DNA from: Thermoplasmata archaeon M9B1D
GTDB taxonomy: Archaea; Thermoplasmatota; E2; DHVEG-1
Assembly (NCBI GenBank): GCA_002900535.1
Contig: MUGC01000013.1
Location: 1-13,343 of the forward strand
DNA length: 13,343 nucleotides
Direction of reading: 5' to 3'
Shown: piece after piece, positions 9,601-13,343 of the stretch
Numbering within the stretch: position 1 is the first letter of the stretch
Layout: each line of letters opens with the position of its first letter
The notes under the pieces: generated by a model
Seen by the model: the letters and a program-made list of their open reading frames with translations, nothing else
What the model was told of the DNA's origin: nothing
Databases searched by the model: none
Program-made: the position numbers and the translations under genes

Positions 9601-10012
9601 CCTCTACAGAATTTTTAGCAAGATTGCATGCCTTTGATTTTATCATTATAGGAAGTTCACCAACTCTTACCTCCTCAGGATCATATTCTATGTCATCTTT
9701 TACTGGTATAAATTCAAGAGTTAGTGGTGCTTCATATGTAAGATCACGTAATCTTGCTTCCATTGGTGTTAGACTTCTAATTGTACCATCTGCTTCTTTC
9801 ACCTCTGGTTTACCTATAGATATTTTCCCAAATTTTATTTTATAATCTTCTATTTCCGGATAGATAAAACCCCGTTCCATTTCTTCCTCTTGACCAATTA
9901 TTGTACTATCAACAATACTCTGAAGCCTACGTTCAAGAAAATCATTATAAGATGCTATCTGATGATTAACTATACTACGCTCGCTATAAAAAGTATCTAC
10001 AAGTTCTCTCAT
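6650..10012 (-). CDS. rpoB: DNA-directed RNA polymerase subunit B (Rpo2), unsplit
   Basis: One uninterrupted chain of 1120 residues covers both the B'' and B' halves that are separate genes in many methanogens and haloarchaea. Recognisable segments in order are the MRELVDTFYSERSIVNHQI start, the lobe and fork with TSPLTRSQPHFEARDLHSTQ and CPNETPEGPNCGLVKNLAL, the SSYKGYNMEDALVMSKAS hybrid-binding region, GDKFASKHGQKGVIG, and the C-terminal zinc site C1063, C1066, C1080, C1083. It forms half of the active-site cleft. The ATG is preceded by GGTGA six bases away, and the gene starts 13 bases after rpoH. rpoA1 follows after 16 bases. Unsplit RpoB is the state in Thermoplasmata, Thermococcales and TACK archaea. 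Confidence 0.97.
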   Translation of the reverse strand: MRELVDTFYSERSIVNHQIASYNDFLERRLQSIVDSTIIGQEEEMERGFIYPEIEDYKIKFGKISIGKPEVKEADGTIRSLTPMEARLRDLTYEAPLTLEFIPVKDDIEYDPEEVRVGELPIMIKSKACNLAKNSVEEKKGHELTLDEYKKELQQLQEDPLDTGGYFISNGTERVLITVEDLAPNRVLVETSSRYGHDIEVAKVFSQKEGYRALTVVEKKKDGMLMVSLPTTYGQIPLMILLRSLGMENDEEIVDVISVDPKMEPYVLANIEECANEYGITTKEEAVAYLGKKFAGGQAKEYRVKRVETLMDKNLLPHLGNEPTDRLTKAIFMARMGMAVLELALGKREPDDKDHYANKRLKLAGDLMEDLFRVAFTALCKDLKYQIERIHAKGKEIKISSSLRSDVLSQRIHHALATGNWVGGRAGISQLLDRTSNLAVLSHLRRVTSPLTRSQPHFEARDLHSTQWGRLCPNETPEGPNCGLVKNLALAVEISEGFPEKEVEGILKDLGIREITKKSTGTRVYLNGDLIGMHPNGKELVQKLRERRRKGLLNNEVNVAFYDDANDVIVNCDCGRLRRPLVIVENGKLLLTKKYMDDLRTGRKKWIDLINEGIVEYIDAEEEENTLIALKEGDITSDHTHMEMDPMCILGIGSSLVPYPEHNSSPRITMGAGMGKQSLGFGASNYRIRPDTRGHLMHYPQAPIVQTHPVKYIKFAERPAGQNFIVAVSSYKGYNMEDALVMSKASVERGLSRSSFFRTYSSEEKRYPGGQEDHFEVPDPDCRGVRSEEAYISLSEDGLISPECDVNGGDVLIGKTSPPRFLEEPTDFLTPQKRRETSVTVQHGEGGTVDKVMLSESVNGSRMVKIKVREQRIPEYGDKFASKHGQKGVIGLLVPQENMPFTEQGMSPDLIINPHAIPSRMTVGHVLEMIGGKIGALEGRTVDGTAFGGEPEEVLRKILIENGFKHNGKERLYNGETGKPLECDIFVGCIYYQKLHHMVAGKIHARSRGPVQILTRQPTEGRAREGGLRFGEMERDCLIGHGASMVIKDRLLDESDLTIKFICNTCGHVAIQDRHGGLRCPVCGDRADIYPIEMSYAFKLLIDELKSLVIAPRIRLESLV

Positions 10013-10025
10013 CCAAATTCACCCA

Positions 10026-10289
10026 TTATTCATTACTTTCAATTACAAATCTATAAGCTACTGCTTCTTTTGCAGTATGACTCTTTCTTATTATTTTTAC
10101 AATTTGTCCCGGTTTCGCTCCAATAGAAATAGACACCGGATCAGAATCTAAAATTTTTGGAAGCTGATCTGGTGTTATATTATATTTATTAAATAGCTCG
10201 TTTTTCTCATCATCTGATACTATAATATGAAGAGGAACCAAATCATGATTCATTATATCAAATTGTTGTTTTTCAATTTCTTTCGCCAT
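10026..10289 (-). CDS. rpoH: DNA-directed RNA polymerase subunit H (Rpo5)
   Basis: The 87-residue protein matches archaeal RpoH, the counterpart of the C-terminal domain of eukaryotic Rpb5, which sits at the lower jaw of the polymerase. Conserved parts are NHDLVPLHIIVSDDEK near 14-29, LPKILDSDPVSISIGAKPGQ and VKIIRKSHTAKEAVAYRFV at the end. It is the first protein gene of the operon. A strong AGGAGGA site at 10301-10307 lies 11 bases before the ATG, slightly further than usual. The 36 bases between it and the tRNA gene hold no convincing TATA box, suggesting transcription from a promoter upstream of the tRNA. Confidence 0.95.
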   Translation of the reverse strand: MAKEIEKQQFDIMNHDLVPLHIIVSDDEKNELFNKYNITPDQLPKILDSDPVSISIGAKPGQIVKIIRKSHTAKEAVAYRFVIESNE

Positions 10290-10325
10290 GTTACGGTATT
10301 TCCTCCTAGCAGCATATGATATGAG

Positions 10326-10399
10326 CGGGCCTGGAGGGATTCGAACCCTCGGCCACCTGGTTAAAAGCCAGATGCTCTACCTAGCTGAGCTACAGGCCC
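10326..10399 (-). tRNA. tRNA-Lys (anticodon TTT)
   Basis: The minus strand folds into a full cloverleaf of 74 bases. The acceptor stem is GGGCCTG with CAGGCCC and the D stem is GCTC with GAGC. The anticodon stem is TCTGG with CCAGG around loop CTTTTAA (one T-G pair), and the T stem is GAGGG with CCCTC around TTCGAAT. The discriminator base is G, as in archaeal tRNA-Lys. The anticodon TTT reads AAA and AAG. There is no intron and the 3' CCA is not encoded. It lies in the same direction as rpoH and just upstream of it. Confidence 0.97.
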
Positions 10400-10430
10400 T
10401 ACTAAGGCCGGGACTCAACCTAATCATAAT

Positions 10431-10442
10431 ATTTTTATATAA
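10431..10442 (-). promoter_or_regulatory. TATA box upstream of tRNA-Lys and the polymerase operon
   Basis: The minus strand reads TTATATAAAAAT. The predicted start of transcription is near 10411, about 12 bases before the mature tRNA. As no other convincing TATA element precedes rpoH, this may drive both the tRNA and the polymerase genes. Confidence 0.6.
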
Positions 10443-10494
10443 TGCACTCTAACCCAATATGATATGCGAAACAGTCTACCCGCTATTATAGTTC

Positions 10495-10507
10495 TTATAT
10501 ATATAAT
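10495..10507. promoter_or_regulatory. Palindromic TATA-like sequence after the protease gene
   Basis: The motif TTATATATATAA with its flanks lies just past the protease stop. Being nearly symmetrical, it could place TBP in either direction: toward the tRNA (start near 10475) or toward the antisense strand of the protease gene. It may equally be plain AT-rich sequence. The remaining bases up to the tRNA contain no gene that I can recognise. Confidence 0.25.
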
Positions 10508-10906
10508 TTATGGGTTACTTGATTTTAATATAAGTTGGTTTGCCTGTTTTTTAAAAATAATTTCATAATCCTCAAAAATGGGGAATCTGCCAATAAGAAC
10601 TGGTATATCATTTCTATCTGAGACATGAATTTCCAGATTACTATATTTTACACTTAGCTCTTTGCCACCAATAACCATATCAAGATTTGTTTTAAAAAGA
10701 GAAGCTTCTCCTCCTGCAGTGTCAACAGATCCTGCTTTTTTTAATTTTAATCCTAAATATTTTGCAATCGGCATTGGTATAACTATAAAATCACCGCCAG
10801 AATCAAGAAGAGCATCAATAATAGGTGTCTCTTTATCACTATAATAAAACTTAACAGGAACTACAGGATATTTTAAGTAGTTAAATATAAACTGAATATC
10901 GGACAT
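10508..10906 (-). CDS. Retropepsin-like aspartic protease (clan AA), single domain
   Basis: With the ATG at 10906 the protein has 132 residues. The catalytic D-S-G triplet (residues 35-37, in ALLDSGGDFIVIP) is followed by a glycine-rich segment SVDTAGGEASLF that fits the flap, and by PVLIGRFPIFEDYEIIFK near the end, which matches the second conserved strand and helix region of single-domain retropepsins. One DSG per chain implies a homodimer, as in retroviral proteases. There is no signal peptide or membrane segment. A GGTGA site lies five bases before this ATG; another in-frame ATG at 10918 is possible if translation begins close to the transcript end. The substrate is unknown. A DUF5678-like gene lies 70 bases upstream on the same strand. 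No oligo-T terminator follows, so transcripts may read on toward the tRNA. Confidence 0.8.
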   Translation of the reverse strand: MSDIQFIFNYLKYPVVPVKFYYSDKETPIIDALLDSGGDFIVIPMPIAKYLGLKLKKAGSVDTAGGEASLFKTNLDMVIGGKELSVKYSNLEIHVSDRNDIPVLIGRFPIFEDYEIIFKKQANQLILKSSNP

Positions 10907-10946
10907 GAGTTTCACCATAATAGTCTATCTCAAGATAATACTTTTG

Positions 10947-10957
10947 GATATATTTTA
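10947..10957 (-). promoter_or_regulatory. TATA box of the retropepsin-like gene
   Basis: The minus strand reads AAAATATATCC. The predicted transcript start is near 10926, about 20 bases before the preferred ATG. It comes directly after the oligo-T tract that follows the upstream small gene. Confidence 0.5.
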
Positions 10958-10960
10958 CTT

Positions 10961-10967
10961 AAAAAAA
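10961..10967 (-). terminator. Oligo-T tract after the DUF5678-like gene
   Basis: A T7 run on the minus strand lies about 10 bases past the stop codon of the small gene. It suits an archaeal oligo-T terminator. It would partly separate the small gene's transcript from that of the protease. Confidence 0.4.
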
Positions 10968-10976
10968 TGTTGAAGT

Positions 10977-11168
10977 TTAAATAACTCTAGATGTTCCATC
11001 AATTACTTTGGAGATTTTTATCTCATCGTCTGGAAATTTTTCTGCAGGGTATTTCTCTTCGCATAATTTTAATATATCTTCTATGTTTTTGCTATGATCA
11101 ACTATTTCATCGTTGAATAATAATAACCATTCACCAGATAACTCTTTTTTTGTGTTTTCTTGCATCAT
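10977..11168 (-). CDS. Small DUF5678-like protein
   Basis: The protein has 63 residues, is acidic, and has no Cys pair or membrane segment. The pattern GEWLLLFNDEIVDHSKNIEDILKLCEEKYP resembles DUF5678 proteins, short proteins with a G-x-W-V/L hydrophobic strand, a second strand ending in 'V', then a helix. The call rests on memory of that pattern and not on a search. Such genes are, to my recollection, often found beside retropepsin-like genes, as here. Their function is unknown. Two ATG codons start the frame (11168 and 11165). The TATA box at about 11193-11202 predicts a start of transcription only a few bases before the first, so the mRNA would be nearly leaderless. Confidence 0.7.
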   Translation of the reverse strand: MMQENTKKELSGEWLLLFNDEIVDHSKNIEDILKLCEEKYPAEKFPDDEIKISKVIDGTSRVI

Positions 11169-11192
11169 CAGTTAACTCTTACCTACTATTAG

Positions 11193-11202
11193 TATATAAA
11201 AT
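11193..11202 (-). promoter_or_regulatory. TATA box of the DUF5678-like gene
   Basis: The minus strand reads ATTTTATATA, predicting a start near 11172, three or four bases before the ATG. With the plus-strand TATA box about 75 bases away, it forms a divergent promoter region between 11169 and 11340. Confidence 0.55.
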
Positions 11203-11275
11203 TTATGCTGTTTTTACCTGTTTTTATCCTATTTTTCGATTAATCTTAACCAAAAATGCAGAATAATAAATTTAG

Positions 11276-11286
11276 AAAAATATAAA
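11276..11286 (+). promoter_or_regulatory. TATA box of the DUF6015-like gene
   Basis: The sequence AAAAATATAAA predicts a transcript start near 11307, giving a leader of about 33 bases. The leader holds an ATG-GTC-TAA triplet set at 11310-11318 and then a GAGGG ribosome-binding site at 11327-11331, nine bases before the ATG. Confidence 0.6.
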
Positions 11287-11340
11287 TACTAGAACAAACA
11301 GACTATATTATGGTCTAAGGCAAGAAGAGGGTTAATACTT

Positions 11341-11748
11341 ATGAATATTATAACACTTGATGATTTATCTAAAGCTATAGCAAATAGAGTTGGAATAGGC
11401 ATAGATGAAGCAAGAAGAGACGCAGGATTTGTAATGGATATATTCGGTTTTCAAGATAGAGTAATAGATAATGTACTAGATCCAGAAGACCGACAATTAT
11501 TCTACATACTAGAAGAGGAGGGTATGTTAACAACAGAAAGAGAAGAAACAACACTTTACGATGGAAGAGAATGGAGAACACATTACTGGGTAATAAGGAA
11601 AGATATAATACTCAAATACGCTCAAGATGAAAACAAAAGAACAAGAAGCGTTTTATCAGATAAACAAACAATAGAAGATATATCAGATGAAGCAATATAC
11701 GACGCATTAGAAGAAGATATGTGGGTTACCCGTAAATTAGACGATTAA
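11341..11748 (+). CDS. Uncharacterised archaeal protein, DUF6015-like
   Basis: The 135-residue protein is strongly acidic. It starts with a helical segment, ITLDDLSKAIANRVGIGIDE, followed by ARRDAGFVMDIFGFQDRVID and then DRQLFYILEEEGMLTTEREE and WRTHYWVIRKDIIL. The middle looks like a small helical or winged-helix fold (helix, helix, 'EEEGML' turn, then a TYYDG-like hairpin ending in the W-R-x-H-Y-W strand). I associate this pattern with DUF6015, a family of Thermoplasmatota, but that is from memory. A role in DNA binding is only a guess from the helix-plus-hairpin order. Arginine is almost always AGA. The gene has its own TATA box, a GAGGG site and an oligo-T end, so it seems to be a single-gene transcript. 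Confidence 0.85.
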   Translation: MNIITLDDLSKAIANRVGIGIDEARRDAGFVMDIFGFQDRVIDNVLDPEDRQLFYILEEEGMLTTEREETTLYDGREWRTHYWVIRKDIILKYAQDENKRTRSVLSDKQTIEDISDEAIYDALEEDMWVTRKLDD

Positions 11749-11762
11749 AATCTATTTTTTTT
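11749..11762 (+). terminator. Oligo-T terminator of the DUF6015-like gene
   Basis: The sequence AATCTATTTTTTTT begins immediately after the stop codon and ends in T8. The same 14 bases occur at the end of metK (13038-13051). Confidence 0.55.
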
Positions 11763-11780
11763 CTCATTTCATAGATATTC

Positions 11781-11790
11781 TTTTAAAAAA
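11781..11790 (+). promoter_or_regulatory. Probable TATA box of metK
   Basis: The sequence TTTTAAAAAA predicts a start near 11812 and a leader of about 50 bases. A weaker alternative, TTTTTATCTA near 11819, would start transcription around 11848. The leader includes a G5 run at 11831-11835 and a tiny ATG-GAT-TAA reading frame at 11839-11847. Confidence 0.4.
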
Positions 11791-11863
11791 ATTAATAACT
11801 AAGTTTTTGTTACTTACTTTTTATCTATTCGGGGGCTAATGGATTAATTTATAGGTGAAAAGT

Positions 11864-13039
11864 ATGGCAAAAAGAAAGATAATAATAAGCTCAGAATCAG
11901 TCACAGAGGGTCATCCAGATAAGATGTGTGATTTAATTTCTGATGCAATTCTTGATGAAGCATATAGACAAGATAAAAACTCTAGAGTAGCAATAGAAAC
12001 AGGTACAAAAAATGGAGGAGTAATGGTATTTGGAGAAATGACTACAAATGGATATATTGATATACCCAGAGTTGTCAGAAATACGATAAAGGATATAGGT
12101 TACACAAAAGCAGAATATGGAATTGAATGGGAAACATGTTCAGTATGGGTTCAGATAACCGAACAAAGCCCAGATATATCTCAAGGAATAACTTATGGAG
12201 AAGGCTTACATAAAGAACAAGGAGCTGGGGATCAGGGAATGATGTTTGGTTATGCTTGTAATGAAACAAAAGAACTTATGCCTCTTCCAATTTCTCTTGC
12301 TCATAAACTTACTAAAAAACTTGCTGAAGTTAGAAAGAAAGGTGAAATACCTTATCTTAGACCTGATGGTAAATCACAAGTTTCTATTGAATATAATGAA
12401 AAAGGTAAACCAATTAGAGCCGATACAATTGTTTTATCAACACAGCATGAAGGTGGCATTGCTTATGAGCGTATAAAAAAAGACGTGATTGAAAAAATTA
12501 TAAAACCTGTTTGTGCTAAGTGGATCGATAAAGATACTGTTTTTCATGTAAATCCTACCGGTGCTTTTGTTCGTGGTGGCCCATATGCTGATGCGGGTCT
12601 CACTGGACGGAAAATAATTGTTGATACTTATGGTGGAATAGGTCGACATGGTGGCGGAGCTTTTTCTGGGAAAGATCCATCTAAAGTTGATCGCAGTGCT
12701 GCTTATGCTACTAGATACATAGCTAAAAATATAGTTGCTGCAGGTATTGCTGATAAGTGTGAGATACAGTTTGCATATGCTATTGGTGTTGCAGATCCAG
12801 TTTCAATAAATATTGATTGTTTTGGAACTAATAAGATCTCTTTAGATAAAATTGAAAAACTTGTTCGTGAGTTTTTCCCGCTTAAACCAGAGGAAATAAT
12901 TAGAGATCTTAATCTTAGACGACCAATATATACCAAAACAGCGGCCTATGGTCATTTTGGCCGTGAAGATCCTGATTTTACTTGGGAAAAAACGGATAAA
13001 TCAATGTTGTTAAAAAAAGAGGCTGGACTGAAAAAATAA
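11864..13039 (+). CDS. metK: S-adenosylmethionine synthetase, bacterial/eukaryotic type
   Basis: The 391-residue enzyme makes S-adenosylmethionine from methionine and ATP. It carries the bacterial/eukaryotic signatures: SESVTEGHPDK (10-20, with the catalytic His and Mg-binding Asp), GAGDQGMMFGYA (120-131), and the P-loop-like GGGAFSGKDPSKVDRSAA (263-280). Three successive alpha/beta domains and the length (E. coli MetK is 384 residues) are normal. Most archaea use the distantly related archaeal-type synthetase, so this looks acquired from bacteria. The ATG at 11864 is chosen over an in-frame GTG at 11855 because an AGGTGA ribosome-binding site (11853-11858) ends five bases before it and itself contains that GTG. 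Arginine codons are all AGA up to residue 185 and mostly CGN afterwards. The reading frame is intact. Confidence 0.97.
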   Translation: MAKRKIIISSESVTEGHPDKMCDLISDAILDEAYRQDKNSRVAIETGTKNGGVMVFGEMTTNGYIDIPRVVRNTIKDIGYTKAEYGIEWETCSVWVQITEQSPDISQGITYGEGLHKEQGAGDQGMMFGYACNETKELMPLPISLAHKLTKKLAEVRKKGEIPYLRPDGKSQVSIEYNEKGKPIRADTIVLSTQHEGGIAYERIKKDVIEKIIKPVCAKWIDKDTVFHVNPTGAFVRGGPYADAGLTGRKIIVDTYGGIGRHGGGAFSGKDPSKVDRSAAYATRYIAKNIVAAGIADKCEIQFAYAIGVADPVSINIDCFGTNKISLDKIEKLVREFFPLKPEEIIRDLNLRRPIYTKTAAYGHFGREDPDFTWEKTDKSMLLKKEAGLKK

Positions 13040-13063
13040 TCTATTTTTTTTTTAATTTTTTTT
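13038..13063 (+). terminator. Oligo-T terminator of metK
   Basis: Directly at the metK stop codon, AATCTA is followed by T10, two A and T8. The first 14 bases equal the terminator region of the preceding gene. Confidence 0.65.
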
Positions 13064-13110
13064 GATTCATTACGAAAATTTTAATAACAAATATTTCCTA
13101 TATTCTCCTA

Positions 13111-13120
13111 ATTAATTAAA
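13111..13120 (+). promoter_or_regulatory. Possible TATA box of the last gene
   Basis: ATTAATTAAA would start transcription near 13141, placing the CGGAG site (13144-13148) inside the leader nine bases before the ATG. A second AT-rich candidate at 13133-13142 lies too close to the ATG to serve a transcript that includes the ribosome-binding site. Confidence 0.35.
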
Positions 13121-13157
13121 ACAAAGTTAATATTTTATAATAACGGAGTTGCTACAT

Positions 13158-13343
13158 ATGGTTGAATTTAAGACTTTAAAATCCAAGGAAATTAAATTTG
13201 GCAAAAATAGCTTCATTGAGATTTCAAAAAGAAGGGTTATTACCCCTGTTGGTGAAAATGATTTTATCGCAATTTCTCGTGGTTATTACCTTCCAGTGGA
13301 GATCATCTATTGCACTTCCAAATGAAAAAGAAAAACGAGAGCA
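13158..13343 (+). CDS. Small archaeal protein, probably frameshifted, cut by the window end
   Basis: The ATG at 13158 follows a CGGAG site by nine bases. The frame reads MVEFKTLKSKEIKFGKNSFI, then a stretch with GENDFIAISRGYYLP, and continues with VEIIYCTSK to a TGA at 13323-13325, giving only 55 residues. The first 46 residues look like a normal beta-rich small domain (alternating hydrophobic strands). After LP (near 13295) the shifted frame reads WRSSIALPNEKEKRE and stays open to the window end. That matches the expected charge pattern better than the cysteine-containing in-frame tail. I recall small euryarchaeal proteins with a similar FGKNNFIE...ISRGYY...RFKKS order, but cannot name the family. 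It may be a damaged gene, a sequencing error, or a true short protein. There is no obvious slippery heptamer. Confidence 0.55.

Noticed and set aside
9318..9845. Open frame of 175 codons on the plus strand
   Set aside because: It lies entirely antisense to the well-conserved rpoB and its Ser/Phe-rich translation shows no domain.
10400..10507. Small RNA such as a C/D-box guide between tRNA-Lys and the protease gene
   Set aside because: Only a partial C-box-like TATGATTA is present and no paired D and D' boxes; the short GCG/CGC stem is too weak.
11791..11863. SAM riboswitch before metK
   Set aside because: The leader is about 50 bases, A/T-rich, with no kink-turn, pseudoknot or multi-helix core that known SAM riboswitches need.
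1..13343. CRISPR array, insertion sequence or integrated element at the tRNA
   Set aside because: No spaced repeats, no transposase or integrase, and no duplicated tRNA 3' end were seen in the window.

Overview
The window is archaeal, AT-rich chromosomal DNA. Its backbone is a minus-strand RNA polymerase operon in the order rpoH, rpoB, rpoA1 (A'), rpoA2 (A''), rpl30e, nusA. The largest subunit is split into A' and A'', while RpoB is a single unsplit chain. RpoH, L30e and an archaeal-type NusA exclude a bacterium. Unsplit RpoB argues against most methanogens, haloarchaea and Archaeoglobus. A plus-strand gene resembling a small family I associate with Thermoplasmatota (DUF6015-like) points to a mesophilic or uncultured Thermoplasmatota lineage. 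That placement is an inference.

Layout from left to right. (1) At 1-1676 on the minus strand are two overlapping genes: a [2Fe-2S]/FAD/NAD oxidoreductase related to the alpha subunits of proline or sarcosine dehydrogenases and HcnB, and a ferredoxin subunit cut by the window edge. They have their own TATA box after an oligo-T terminator that closes the polymerase operon. (2) At 1749-10289 is the polymerase operon, with short gaps or one-base overlaps and good Shine-Dalgarno sites. (3) At 10326-10399 is tRNA-Lys(TTT) on the same strand, 36 bases upstream of rpoH. A clear TATA box lies before the tRNA and none before rpoH, so the tRNA may be the leader of the polymerase transcript. (4) At 10508-11168 on the minus strand are a retropepsin-like aspartic protease and a 63-residue DUF5678-like protein, each with its own TATA box. 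(5) At 11341-13039 on the plus strand are the DUF6015-like protein and a bacterial-type S-adenosylmethionine synthetase, each ending in the same oligo-T motif. (6) At 13158-13343 a small plus-strand protein begins that seems to carry a frameshift near 13295.

The polymerase genes, L30e and NusA form the transcription/translation core. The ribosomal and elongation-factor genes (rps12, rps7, EF-2, EF-1A) that usually follow nusA in archaea are absent, replaced by the redox pair. Points of most interest are the lysine-rich N-terminal extension of RpoA'' (about 41 Lys in 90 residues), the bacterial MetK with a mid-gene change of codon preference, the tRNA-led operon, the protease/DUF5678 pair, and the possible frameshift at the right edge. 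I saw no mobile element, CRISPR array or phage gene.
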